DNA from: Mesorhizobium sp. NZP2298
GTDB lineage: Bacteria; Pseudomonadota; Alphaproteobacteria; Rhizobiales; Rhizobiaceae
DNA: 64,000 nucleotides
Reading direction: 5' to 3'
NCBI RefSeq assembly: GCF_013170825.1
Contig: NZ_CP033365.1
Span: 372,001-436,000, forward strand
The translations under genes were made by a program, and so were the position numbers. Each line of letters starts with the position of its first letter. Position 1 is the stretch's first letter. Below are positions 7,642 through 16,396 of the stretch, in pieces. Below the pieces are notes generated by a model. It saw only the letters and a program-made list of their open reading frames with translations, did not search any database and was not told the origin of the DNA.

Positions 7642-9024
7642 ATGCACAGCAGCGACAGTTCAACGACGTCCATCGGCGGCATCAGCCGGGATCGCATCGC
7701 GCAAATGCGCGAGACCGAGGGGGCGGCCTTCCGCGCGGCGCGGCCGAAATCGCAAGCCAAGGTCGGCAATGGGTTGCCCGGCTTCTTCGGCGGCGTGCCG
7801 ATGCACTGGATGAACGACTGGCCGACACCGTTTCCGATCCTGGTCGACAGTGCCAAAGGCGCTGCGATTACCGACATAGACGGCAACAGGTTGGACGATT
7901 TCTGCCTTGGCGACACCGGTTCGATGTTCGGCCACTCGCCGCCACCGGTGGCGCGCGCCATCCGCCGCCAGGCCGGACGCGGCCTGACCTACATGCTGCC
8001 TTCGCAAGACGTGCTTGCCATCGGGCCGCTGCTGCAGCAGCGCTTCGGCCTGCCGTTCTGGCAGATCGCGACCACCGCGACCGACGCCAACCGCTTCGCG
8101 CTGCGCGTTGCCCGCGCTGTGACTGGCCGGGAAAAGATCCTGGTCTTCAACGGCTGCTATCACGGCTCGGTCGACGAGACGATGGTGCGGCTGATCGACG
8201 GCAAGCCCGTCAACCGGCCCGGGCTGGCGGGCGAGTTCCGCGACCTGACCCGCACGGCCAAGGTCATCGAGTTCAACGATGTCGCCGCGCTGGAGGCAGC
8301 GCTCAAGGACAGAGACGTGGCATGCGTCATAGCCGAGCCGGTGCTGACCAATTCCTGCATGGTGCTGGCCGATCCCGGCTTCCATGACGCGCTGCGCAGG
8401 CTGACGCGCGAAACCGGCACGCTGCTGTTGATCGATGAGACGCACACCATCTCGACCGGCCCCGGCGGCTATACCAGGAAATACGGGCTCGACCCCGACT
8501 TCTTCGTGCTGGGCAAGCCGATCGCCGGCGGTGTGCCGGCAAGCGTGTGGGGCATGAGCGAGAAGGTCGCTTCCCGCTACGCCGACTACAACCGGACGAA
8601 GGAGCCCGGCTATTCCGGCATGGGCACGACGCTATCGGCCAACCCGCTGCAATTCGCCACCATGCGCGCCACACTCGAGGAGGTGATGACGCCGGAGAAT
8701 TATGACCGCATGGATCATCTCGCCCGGCGTCTGGATGCCGGACTGACCGGGGTGATCGACCGCTACCGCCTGCCCTGGCATGTCGCCCGTGTCGGCGCCC
8801 GCGTCGAGTTCATCTGCGCACCCGGCCCGTTGCGCAACGGTGCGGAGGCGGAAGGCGCACACGCGCCGGAACTGGAAGCCGCCATCCATGTCGCGCTGGT
8901 CAATCGCGGCGTGCTGATCGCGCCCTTCCACAACATGATGCTGATCTCACCGGCGACCACAGGCACCCAGGTGAACCGGCTGATCACCGCCTTCGGCGCG
9001 GTTGCGGCAAAGCTTGCGGCATGA
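7642..9024 (+). CDS. Class III (PLP-dependent) aminotransferase
   Basis: This is a fold-type I aminotransferase of 460 residues, most like the glutamate-1-semialdehyde aminomutase/aspartate aminotransferase-family branch. Visible motifs are GDTGSMFGHSPPPVARAI near the N-terminus, GCYHGSVDETM, the cofactor-binding LLIDETHTIS, and the Schiff-base lysine in FFVLGKPIAGGVPAS (K292). AAAGGGG precedes the ATG. The next gene, a glutamine-synthetase-like ligase, overlaps its stop codon by ATGA. The pair may therefore handle an amine substrate: ligation to glutamate, or transamination in polyamine- or amine-type catabolism. The substrate is not known. Confidence 0.88.
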   Translation: MHSSDSSTTSIGGISRDRIAQMRETEGAAFRAARPKSQAKVGNGLPGFFGGVPMHWMNDWPTPFPILVDSAKGAAITDIDGNRLDDFCLGDTGSMFGHSPPPVARAIRRQAGRGLTYMLPSQDVLAIGPLLQQRFGLPFWQIATTATDANRFALRVARAVTGREKILVFNGCYHGSVDETMVRLIDGKPVNRPGLAGEFRDLTRTAKVIEFNDVAALEAALKDRDVACVIAEPVLTNSCMVLADPGFHDALRRLTRETGTLLLIDETHTISTGPGGYTRKYGLDPDFFVLGKPIAGGVPASVWGMSEKVASRYADYNRTKEPGYSGMGTTLSANPLQFATMRATLEEVMTPENYDRMDHLARRLDAGLTGVIDRYRLPWHVARVGARVEFICAPGPLRNGAEAEGAHAPELEAAIHVALVNRGVLIAPFHNMMLISPATTGTQVNRLITAFGAVAAKLAA

Positions 9025-10436
9025 GACAAGCGGCCATGGACAATGCCATCGTGACCTCGCCTTCGGGCTCCTCGCCCACCGAGGCGCAAGCCTTTCTCGA
9101 CGCCCATCCCGAGATCGAAGCCTTCGATATCGTGCTGACCGACGCCAATGGCGTCGGCCGCGGCAAGATCGTGCGCCGCCATGAGCTTAAAAGTATTTTC
9201 GAGGGCGGCCGGCACATGCCGATCTCGATCCTCGGCCTCGACATCACTGGCGAGGATGTGCACGAGACCGGGCTGATCTGGACCACCGGCGACGGCGATC
9301 TCAGGGCATGGCCGATCCCCGGGACGCTGGTGCCGCTTTATGGAACCAGCCCGCCGCGCGGCCAGGTGCTGATGGCGATGTACCATCTCGATGGCCAACC
9401 CATGTCTTCGGATCCGCGGCTGGCGCTGGCACGGCAGGTCGATATCCTCGCGGCCAAGGGCCTTTATCCGGCCGGTGCTTTCGAACTGGAATTCTTCCTG
9501 CTGGCCAATGAGCGCGATGCCGAGGGCAAGGTGCAGCCGGCGCGCGCGGTGCTTGACGGTCGTGTCTCGGGCAAGACCGAAGTCTATTCCGTCGACCATC
9601 TGCACGGCATGGAGCCGCTGTTCTCGGACATCTACGCCGCGGCCAAGGCGCAAGGCATTCCGGCCGAGACGGTTATTTCCGAATATGCGCCGGGCCAATA
9701 CGAGTTGACGCTGAACTACCGCAAGGACGTGATGCGGGCGGCCGACGATCTGGTCATGCTGAAACGACTGGTGCGGGCGCAGGCGCGCCGCCATGGTGTC
9801 ACCGCCTGTTTCATGGCCAAGCCGATCGAGAAATATGCCGGCTCGGGCATGCATTTCCATGTCTCGCTGCAGGACAAGGCCGGCCGAAACGTGTTTGCCG
9901 AGGCCGGCGGCGAGAGCTGGTCACTGCCCTTGCTGCAAGGGCTCGGCGGCCTGATCCAGACGATGGCGGAATCGATGCTGGTGTTTGCGCCGCATGCCAA
10001 TTCCTGGCGGCGTTTCGTTTCGCAATCCTATGCGCCGGTGGCGCCGACCTGGGGTGTCAACAACCGCTCGGTGGCGCTGCGCGTGCCGGCTGGCGACGCC
10101 AGGAACCGGCGCATCGAGCACCGGCCGTCCGGCGTCGACGCCAATCCTTACCTGATCGCCGCAACCGTACTCGCCGGCATCATCAAAGGGCTCGACGAGG
10201 GGCTCGATCCCGGTCCCGAAACGACTGGAAATGGCTATGAAGCGGCCGTCACGCGTACGACGATGCCGGCCGATTGGCGCGCGGCGATCGAAGCGGCCAA
10301 AGCCTCCAGCTTCTTGAAGGGCGCGCTCGGCGAGGACCTGCACCGCACCTTCGTGGCAATCAAACAATCCGAATATCTGCGCGTGGCACGCACGGTCAGC
10401 GAACTGGATTATCATCTCTACCTGCATGAGGTCTGA
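9021..10436 (+). CDS. Glutamine synthetase family protein (gamma-glutamyl-amine ligase type)
   Basis: This 471-residue protein has the GS beta-grasp N-domain (EAFDIVLTDANGVGRGKIV) and the catalytic C-domain. Key segments are GAFELEFFL (metal-binding Glu), SEYAPGQYELTLNYR, the ATP/metal-binding SGMHFHVSL, NSWRRFVSQSYAPVAPTWG and the substrate-binding NRRIEHRPSG. Length and sequence fit the GlnT/PuuA branch, which ligates glutamate to amines, rather than the house-keeping GlnA. It is translationally coupled to the aminotransferase gene; ATG 9036 is an alternative start. The likely role is amine or polyamine nitrogen use, by inference. Confidence 0.88.
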   Translation: MRQAAMDNAIVTSPSGSSPTEAQAFLDAHPEIEAFDIVLTDANGVGRGKIVRRHELKSIFEGGRHMPISILGLDITGEDVHETGLIWTTGDGDLRAWPIPGTLVPLYGTSPPRGQVLMAMYHLDGQPMSSDPRLALARQVDILAAKGLYPAGAFELEFFLLANERDAEGKVQPARAVLDGRVSGKTEVYSVDHLHGMEPLFSDIYAAAKAQGIPAETVISEYAPGQYELTLNYRKDVMRAADDLVMLKRLVRAQARRHGVTACFMAKPIEKYAGSGMHFHVSLQDKAGRNVFAEAGGESWSLPLLQGLGGLIQTMAESMLVFAPHANSWRRFVSQSYAPVAPTWGVNNRSVALRVPAGDARNRRIEHRPSGVDANPYLIAATVLAGIIKGLDEGLDPGPETTGNGYEAAVTRTTMPADWRAAIEAAKASSFLKGALGEDLHRTFVAIKQSEYLRVARTVSELDYHLYLHEV

Positions 10437-10506
10437 TGGCTGAGTGACCCGGCGGCGATCACTTTTTCGCCGCCTGCATCAAATGAGGTGGCATACTGCC
10501 TCTCTA

Positions 10507-10521
10507 GAACATATCATGAAC
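10507..10521 (+). promoter_or_regulatory. SOS (LexA) box, GAAC-N7-GAAC
   Basis: GAAC at 10507-10510 and GAAC at 10518-10521 are separated by exactly seven bases. This is the reverse reading of the direct repeat GTTC-N7-GTTC recognised by LexA in Rhizobiales. The box ends two bases before the ATG of a DNA-repair gene pair. The motif match is seen directly; LexA control is inferred. Confidence 0.75.
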
Positions 10522-10523
10522 AT

Positions 10524-11759
10524 ATGAGCGCACTCACTGTTCGTGAAAAACTTGCGATCCTGTCCGACGCCGCCAAATATGACGCTTCCTGCGCCTCTTC
10601 TGGCTCGGCGAAAAAGGATTCGCTGACATCCGGCGGCATCGGCTCCACGGAAGGGATGGGTATCTGCCATTCCTATGCGCCGGACGGGCGCTGCATTTCA
10701 CTCTTGAAAATCCTGCTCACCAATTTCTGCATCTATGATTGCAGCTATTGCATCAACCGTTCGTCCTCGAATGTGCGGCGCGCCCGCTTCAGCATCGACG
10801 AAGTGGTGAAGCTCACCATGGATTTCTACCGGCGCAACTACATCGAGGGCCTGTTCCTGTCGTCAGGCGTCATCCGCTCGCCTGACGAGACCATGGGGGA
10901 GATGGTCGAGGTGGCGCGGCGGCTGCGGCTGGAAGAGAAATTTTCAGGCTATATCCATCTGAAAACCATTCCGGAGAGCTCGGCGGAACTGGTCGAGAAG
11001 GCCGGCCTCTATGCCGACCGGCTGTCGATCAATGTGGAGCTGCCGACGGACGAGGGCGTGAAGAGGCTGGCGCCGGAAAAGAAGCCGGAGACGATCCGCC
11101 TTTCCATGGCGAAGTTGCGCCAGAAGATGGAGGAGAAAGCCGAGCCGACACTCCGGACCAAAAAGCGCGAACGCTTTGCTCCCGGTGGCCAGTCGACGCA
11201 GATGATCGTCGGCGCCGACAAGACATCCGACGACGGTATATTGCATACCAGCGCCCGGCTCTATGGCAGTTATCATCTGCGGCGCGTTTATTACTCGGCC
11301 TTCAGTCCGATCCCGGATTCATCGTCGTCCCTGCCCTTGCAGAAGCCTCCATTGATGCGAGAGCATCGCCTTTACCAGGCCGACTGGCTGATGCGCTTCT
11401 ACGGCTTCTCACAGCCGGAAATCCTGGCCGGCAGCAGCGACGGCATGCTCGATCTTACCATCGATCCAAAGCTCGCCTGGGCACTGCGCAACCGGGGGCG
11501 GTTCCCAGTCGACATCAACCGTGCCGACCGCGAAGCGCTGCTGCGAGTCCCCGGTCTCGGCACCAAGGTGGTGGCGAAAATCCTGGAAACCCGCCGCCAT
11601 CGGCGCATGCGGCTCGAAGATGTGGGACGGATTTGCCAGTCGATCGCCAAGCTCAGGCCGTTCATCATCGCCGAGGGCTGGTCACCGGGAGCGCTCACCG
11701 ACAAGCTGGGCTTGCGCGGCAAGATCGTGCAATCTTGCGAACAACTGGCGCTGTTTTGA
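10524..11759 (+). CDS. Putative DNA modification/repair radical SAM protein
   Basis: This 411-residue protein has a CX3CX2C cluster motif (C69, C73, C76 in NFCIYDCSYCINRSSS) that binds a radical-SAM 4Fe-4S cluster. The C-terminal region has a helix-hairpin-helix DNA-binding motif (DINRADREALLRVPGLGTKV). This matches the family annotated as putative DNA modification/repair radical SAM protein (TIGR03916), which is nearly always paired with the downstream uracil-DNA-glycosylase-like gene. The start at 10524 gives the usual MSALTVREKLAILSDAAKYD opening. The next ATG is three bases past its stop. The exact chemistry is unknown. Confidence 0.9.
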   Translation: MSALTVREKLAILSDAAKYDASCASSGSAKKDSLTSGGIGSTEGMGICHSYAPDGRCISLLKILLTNFCIYDCSYCINRSSSNVRRARFSIDEVVKLTMDFYRRNYIEGLFLSSGVIRSPDETMGEMVEVARRLRLEEKFSGYIHLKTIPESSAELVEKAGLYADRLSINVELPTDEGVKRLAPEKKPETIRLSMAKLRQKMEEKAEPTLRTKKRERFAPGGQSTQMIVGADKTSDDGILHTSARLYGSYHLRRVYYSAFSPIPDSSSSLPLQKPPLMREHRLYQADWLMRFYGFSQPEILAGSSDGMLDLTIDPKLAWALRNRGRFPVDINRADREALLRVPGLGTKVVAKILETRRHRRMRLEDVGRICQSIAKLRPFIIAEGWSPGALTDKLGLRGKIVQSCEQLALF

Positions 11760-11761
11760 CC

Positions 11762-13228
11762 ATGCGGCCGGCCGAGCTCAACCTGGCACGGTATAGTGTG
11801 CGGCTCGACAGCGAGACCGATTTTGCCGGCTGGCGCGACGCGGCACGGCGGATGGCGTTGAACGAGGTCCGGCCAGAAGACATCAGCTGGCATGTCGTAT
11901 CCAACTCGGACCAGGGCCAGACGGACTTGCCAGCCATTCCTGCGGGTGCGCAGCTCGTCGTGCCACGCGACTTCATCGCGCGTGCCGAAACCGCCTTCTG
12001 CCATTCCGACCCCGGCCGGTTCGCCTTTCTTTACCGGATGCTTTGGCGATTGCGCACGGAGCCGGAGCTGCTGTCGATCGCATCGGATCCCGATGCCAGG
12101 CGGCTTGAAGCCATGGAAAAGGCGGTGCGGCGCGACAGCCACAAGATGCATGCCTTCGTTCGCTTCCGAAAGATCGGCGACGGCGACGAGGAGCGCTATG
12201 TCGCCTGGTTCGAGCCCGATCATTTCATCGTCGAACGCAATGCGGATTTCTTCGTCAGGCGCTTCACCGGCATGCGCTGGACGATCCTGACCCCTTACGC
12301 CTCCGCCGACTGGGACGGCGACAGGCTGGCCATCGGGCCGGGCGCCGCCAAGGCCGATGCCCCGGCTCAAGACGACACCGAGGCGCTGTGGCGCACCTAT
12401 TTCGAGAACATCTTCAATCCGGCACGGCTGAAGGTGAAAGCCATGCAGAAGGAGATGCCGAAGAAATATTGGCGGAACCTTCCCGAGGCCTCGCTCATTC
12501 CAGACCTGATCGCAGGAGCGGACAAGGCCGCCAAGGATATGATTACGAAGATGCCGACGACACCGGCGCTGCACCACGCCAAGGTGCAGGCAAAGCATTG
12601 GCCGAAGCGTGAACCAACGCAGACGCCTGAAGATGACGACGCCAGAAGCATTTCAGGGTTGCGCGAGGCCGCGAAAGGCTGCCGCCGCTGCCCGCTCTGG
12701 CGCGACGCGACGCAGACGGTGTTCGGCGAAGGGCCTGATAACGCCAAGGTCATCTTCGTCGGCGAACAGCCCGGCGACCAGGAGGACCTCGCCGGCAAAC
12801 CTTTTGTCGGGCCGGCTGGCAAGGTGTTCGATTCGATACTGGACGATGCAGGCGTCGATCGCCAGAAAGTCTACGTCACCAACGCGGTGAAACACTTCAA
12901 ATTCGAGCCGCGCGGCAAGCGCCGCATCCATTCCAAGCCGAATGCCGGTGAGGTGCAGGCTTGCCGCTGGTGGATCGACAGGGAATTCGCGCTGATCAAG
13001 CCGGAGCTTGCCGTGGCGCTCGGCGCAACGGCTGCACTGTCATTGCTCGGCAAGGCGATCCCGGTGACAAAAATGCGCGGCCAGGTCATCGAACGCGAGG
13101 ACGGCTTGCGGGTCTTCATCACCATCCACCCGTCCTTCATCCTGCGCATCCATGAGCCGGCGGAGAAGGAAGCGGAGCGCGAACGGTTCCTACACGACAT
13201 GAAGCAGGTGAAGCGGCTGATGGCCTGA
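11762..13228 (+). CDS. DUF4130-UdgX fusion, uracil-DNA-binding repair protein
   Basis: This is a 488-residue two-domain protein. Residues about 1-250 are the partner domain of the radical SAM family (TIGR03915/DUF4130 type, ending around PKKYWRNLPEASLIPDLI). Residues about 300-488 are a family 4/UdgX uracil-DNA glycosylase fold. The glycosylase part has GEQPGDQEDLAGKPFVGPAG (from residue 334) and the UdgX-specific KRRIH loop (residues 386-390). In UdgX the loop His forms a covalent bond with abasic DNA after uracil removal; here it is H390. Cysteines in GCRRCPLW are candidate Fe-S ligands. Co-transcribed with the radical SAM gene behind an SOS box. Confidence 0.9.
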   Translation: MRPAELNLARYSVRLDSETDFAGWRDAARRMALNEVRPEDISWHVVSNSDQGQTDLPAIPAGAQLVVPRDFIARAETAFCHSDPGRFAFLYRMLWRLRTEPELLSIASDPDARRLEAMEKAVRRDSHKMHAFVRFRKIGDGDEERYVAWFEPDHFIVERNADFFVRRFTGMRWTILTPYASADWDGDRLAIGPGAAKADAPAQDDTEALWRTYFENIFNPARLKVKAMQKEMPKKYWRNLPEASLIPDLIAGADKAAKDMITKMPTTPALHHAKVQAKHWPKREPTQTPEDDDARSISGLREAAKGCRRCPLWRDATQTVFGEGPDNAKVIFVGEQPGDQEDLAGKPFVGPAGKVFDSILDDAGVDRQKVYVTNAVKHFKFEPRGKRRIHSKPNAGEVQACRWWIDREFALIKPELAVALGATAALSLLGKAIPVTKMRGQVIEREDGLRVFITIHPSFILRIHEPAEKEAERERFLHDMKQVKRLMA

Positions 13229-13237
13229 ATCGTTTGC

Positions 13238-14503
13238 CTAACGGACGAGAATTGCCCTCAAATCGTTGACATTCGTCCCGGTCGGGCCAGGCACGAAGAG
13301 GTCGCCAACCGCATTGAACGCGGTCCAGGCGTTGTTACCGGCCAGCATCGCCTTGGCGTCGACGCCGGCCGCTCGCATGCGCGCCACGGTCGAGCCGTCG
13401 GCGAAGGCCCCGGCATTGTTTTCAGAGCCGTCGATACCGTCGGTGTCGGCTGCCAGGGCGTGAATGCCCTCCACGCCGTTGATGCCGATGGCGAAGGCGA
13501 GCAGGAATTCGGAATTGCGGCCGCCCTTTCCCCTGGCGCGCAGTGTCACCGTGGTTTCGCCGCCGGACAGGATCAGCACCGGCTTGTGGAAAGGCCGGTC
13601 GCGCGTCGCGACTTCGCGCGCGATCGCGGCATGAACCCCACCAACCTCACGCGCTTCGCCCTCGATAGCATCGGAGAGGATGACGGCTTCGACGCCTTGT
13701 CGCTTCGCTTCCACTGCTGCTGCTTCCAGCGACACGCCAGCCGAGGCGATCAAGTGAACCTCATTGCGCGAAAAGCGCAGATCGCCGGGATCCGGCGCAT
13801 CGGCCGCCGGCGAATTGATATGCGCCATCACCGAGGCCGGCAGGTTCATGCCATAGGCCGATATCGAGGCCAGCGCGTCTTGACGGCCGCCGGTATCCGG
13901 CACGGTCGGACCGGAGGCGACAAGGGCCGGATTGTCCCCGGGAATGTCGGAGACAACCAGCGACACCACCTTGGCCGGCCATGCGGCGGCGGCCAACCGG
14001 CCGCCCTTGATGGTCGAGACATGCTTGCGGATGGTGTTCATCGCCGCGATCGGCGCTCCGGAGGCGAGCAGCGCCTCGTTGACGGCGATCTCGTCGGCCA
14101 GCGTCAGGCCGCCGGCCGGTGACGGCAGCAGCGCCGAGCCACCGCCGGAAATCAGCGCCACGACCAGATCGTCCGCGGTCAGCCCCTGGACCTTTGCAAG
14201 CAGCCGCCGTGAGGCCTCGAGGCCGGCGGCGTCCGGCACCGGATGCGCCGCCTCGATGATCTCGATGCGCTTGCATTTGGCGCCATAGCCGTAGCGGGTA
14301 ACGACCAGCCCTTCGATCGGGCCATCCCAGACTTTCTCAAAGGCCGCCGCCATCTGCGCCGAGCCTTTGCCAGCGCCGATGACGATGACGCGGCCTTTAG
14401 GCTTCGCCGGCAGATGGTCCCGGATGGTCCGCTCCGGATCGGCGGCAGCAACGGCGGCTTCGAAGATGGAGGTGAGAAAGGCCTGGGGATCGAGCACGGT
14501 CAT
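13238..14503 (-). CDS. ttuD: Glycerate 2-kinase (MOFRL family)
   Basis: This 421-residue enzyme matches the DUF4147 plus MOFRL architecture of type II glycerate kinases (GckA/TtuD), which phosphorylate glycerate to 2-phosphoglycerate using ATP. Visible are the N-terminal GRVIVIGAGKGSAQMA, the central LVVALISGGGSALLPSPAGG, VVSDIPGDNPALVASGPTVPD, and the MOFRL part around LILSGGETTVTLRARGKGGRNSEF. The upstream heme-degrading-domain gene overlaps its ATG by four bases. Because purine catabolism in this region ends in glyoxylate, a link through tartronate semialdehyde to glycerate is plausible. Confidence 0.88.
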   Translation of the reverse strand: MTVLDPQAFLTSIFEAAVAAADPERTIRDHLPAKPKGRVIVIGAGKGSAQMAAAFEKVWDGPIEGLVVTRYGYGAKCKRIEIIEAAHPVPDAAGLEASRRLLAKVQGLTADDLVVALISGGGSALLPSPAGGLTLADEIAVNEALLASGAPIAAMNTIRKHVSTIKGGRLAAAAWPAKVVSLVVSDIPGDNPALVASGPTVPDTGGRQDALASISAYGMNLPASVMAHINSPAADAPDPGDLRFSRNEVHLIASAGVSLEAAAVEAKRQGVEAVILSDAIEGEAREVGGVHAAIAREVATRDRPFHKPVLILSGGETTVTLRARGKGGRNSEFLLAFAIGINGVEGIHALAADTDGIDGSENNAGAFADGSTVARMRAAGVDAKAMLAGNNAWTAFNAVGDLFVPGPTGTNVNDLRAILVR

Positions 14504-15003
14504 TCAGATTCCGAAGGTAATGCCAGCCCACGCCTGTCGATACCGAGATGGCCGCACAGCGCATCAACCACAACGCCGTGATCCTCGCGCTCCGGCAGAC
14601 CGGACACAGCAATCACGCCAATGACGCCGGCGCCCTTGACGGTGACCGGAAAGCCGCCGCCAGCGAGCACATAGTCCGAGATGTCGAGGCCTTCGCCGAC
14701 CTTGAAGGTGCGGTCGGGGCGCTGCTGCTCCAGCACCATGCGATAGGTGCTTCTGAGGAAGCGCCTGACGACATTGATCTTGCGCCGCGCCCAGTCGGGA
14801 TTGGAAGCGTTCGAACCAGGCATCGCGGCGTAAAACAGGGGCCGGTCCCACAGCCTGATGTCGACGATGATGGGAAGGTTTTCGGTGATCGCACGATCGC
14901 GGATGGCGGAACCGATCTTGAAGGCAACCGCCTCGTCGAAGGCGGAAAAGACAAGGGTTTCTTCCTGTCTCCTGATCAGTGCGATGTCGTCAGCAACGGC
15001 CAT
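14500..15003 (-). CDS. UPF0303 / heme-degrading domain-containing protein
   Basis: This 167-residue protein matches the HbpS/GlcG-like UPF0303 group (YBR137W type). The signature is SDYVLAGGGFPVTVKGAGVIGVIAVSGLP, near the C-terminus, preceded by VLEQQRPDRTFKVGE. Members bind heme or small ligands and are common beside glycolate/glycerate genes. No signal peptide is seen, so it is cytoplasmic. GGGGAAC precedes the ATG. Its stop overlaps the start of the glycerate kinase gene (ATGA). The precise role is unknown. Confidence 0.85.
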   Translation of the reverse strand: MAVADDIALIRRQEETLVFSAFDEAVAFKIGSAIRDRAITENLPIIVDIRLWDRPLFYAAMPGSNASNPDWARRKINVVRRFLRSTYRMVLEQQRPDRTFKVGEGLDISDYVLAGGGFPVTVKGAGVIGVIAVSGLPEREDHGVVVDALCGHLGIDRRGLALPSESE

Positions 15004-15080
15004 GTCGTTCCCCTGTCAACTTCGCCGCACGCTTTGACCTATGGCTGCCGCCGGGTCAAGCAAGGACCGCACCTGACGTT

Positions 15081-16394
15081 CTAACTCGTCATGTCGCTCT
15101 TGGCAGCCCGCCCTGCAACATAGACCTCGCGCACGGCGCGGTCGTCGCCCAGCGTCTGCAGCAGAAACAGTTCCTGCGCCAGCGTCTGCGCCGTTTCCAT
15201 CCTGAGCCGCATCGCCGGCGTCGCCCGGGCGTCGAGCACGACGATGTCGGCATCGGTGCCTTCGTCCAGCGTGCCGATCCTGTCGGCCACCGACAGTGCC
15301 TCGGCATTGCCGCGCGTGATCTGCCAGAAGGACTGGAACGGGTTGAGCTTCTCGCCGTTCAGGGCGATCACCTTGTAGCCTTCGTCCATGGTGCGCAGCA
15401 TGGAGTAATTGGTACCGCCGCCGACATCGGTCGCGGCGGCGATCCGGAGGGCTCTGTCGCGCGTGCGGTAGCGCTGATAATCGAACAGGCCGGAACCGAG
15501 GAACAAGTTCGAGGTCGGGCAGAACACCGCCACGGAGCCGCTGTCCGAAAGCGCGTCCGCCTCACGCTCCGACAGATGGATGCAGTGGCCGAACAGGCTT
15601 TTCTTGCCCAGCAGCCCGTAATGCTCGTAGACATCGGTGTAGTCGCGCGACCAGGGGTAGAGTTCCTGGGTGAAGGCGATCTCGGCGTGGTTTTCCGACA
15701 GATGCGTCTGCATATGCAGGTCGGGATGCTCGCGGCAGAGCGCTCCGGCCATCTCCATCTGCTCCGGCGAAGAGGTGATCGCGAAGCGCGGCGTGATGGC
15801 ATAATGCTGGCGCCCCTTTCCGTGCCATTCCGCGATCAGCGCCTTGGTGTCGTCATAGCCGGATCGCGGCGTGTCGAGCACGCCGTCGGGTGCATTGCGG
15901 TCCATCATCACCTTGCCGGCGATGTTGAGCATGTTGCGGTCATGCGACTCGGCGAAGAAGGCTTCCGCCGAGGCCTTGTGCACCGAACAATAGGCGACCA
16001 CTGTCGTCGTGCCGTGGCGGACCATTTCGTCGAGGAACAGGCGCGCTATGCGGCGGCCGTGCTGCGCGTTGGCGAATTTCGTCTCTTCCGGGAATGTGTA
16101 AGTGTTCAGCCAGTCGAGCAGTTCAGCGCCATAGGACGCGATGATCTGCATCTGCGGGAAATGCACATGCGTGTCGATGAAGCCCGGCAACAAAAGGTGC
16201 GGCCGGTGGTCGATCTTCCTCGTACCTTCGCCGGCCTGCTTCTCGACTTGCGCATAGGTGCCTGATGCGACGATCCTGCCGTCACGGATCAAAAGGCCGC
16301 CATCTTCGTCGTAACGCCAGGCCGAATGGTCATCGATGGTCTGCGGCCAGCGCACGAAGGACAGCGTGCGGCCGCGCAGAAGTGTCGAGGTCAT
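15081..16394 (-). CDS. guaD: Guanine deaminase
   Basis: This 437-residue amidohydrolase converts guanine to xanthine and ammonia. The zinc-binding HxH is at H76 and H78 in PGFIDTHVHFPQMQ. Further metal and catalytic segments are MQTHLSENHAEIAF, LFGHCIHLSEREAD and AAATDVGGGTNYSML. The guanine-deaminase-type HFPQ and the ETKFAN region distinguish it from chlorohydrolases. It starts three bases after the stop of puuD and is clearly in the same operon, feeding xanthine to the XdhABC enzyme encoded further on. Confidence 0.93.
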   Translation of the reverse strand: MTSTLLRGRTLSFVRWPQTIDDHSAWRYDEDGGLLIRDGRIVASGTYAQVEKQAGEGTRKIDHRPHLLLPGFIDTHVHFPQMQIIASYGAELLDWLNTYTFPEETKFANAQHGRRIARLFLDEMVRHGTTTVVAYCSVHKASAEAFFAESHDRNMLNIAGKVMMDRNAPDGVLDTPRSGYDDTKALIAEWHGKGRQHYAITPRFAITSSPEQMEMAGALCREHPDLHMQTHLSENHAEIAFTQELYPWSRDYTDVYEHYGLLGKKSLFGHCIHLSEREADALSDSGSVAVFCPTSNLFLGSGLFDYQRYRTRDRALRIAAATDVGGGTNYSMLRTMDEGYKVIALNGEKLNPFQSFWQITRGNAEALSVADRIGTLDEGTDADIVVLDARATPAMRLRMETAQTLAQELFLLQTLGDDRAVREVYVAGRAAKSDMTS

Positions 16395-16396
16395 GC

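Noticed and set aside
8763..9860. A long antisense open frame over the aminotransferase/ligase boundary
   Set aside because: Composition is Arg/His/Gly rich and shadow-like, with no motif. It spans two well-supported genes on the other strand.
11399..12598. Antisense open frame across the radical SAM and UdgX genes
   Set aside because: It covers two convincing genes with catalytic motifs and shows no protein-like pattern itself.
14979..16265. Plus-strand open frame of 428 codons over guaD
   Set aside because: It is exactly opposite a guanine deaminase gene with complete metal-binding motifs and has no similarity I recognise.
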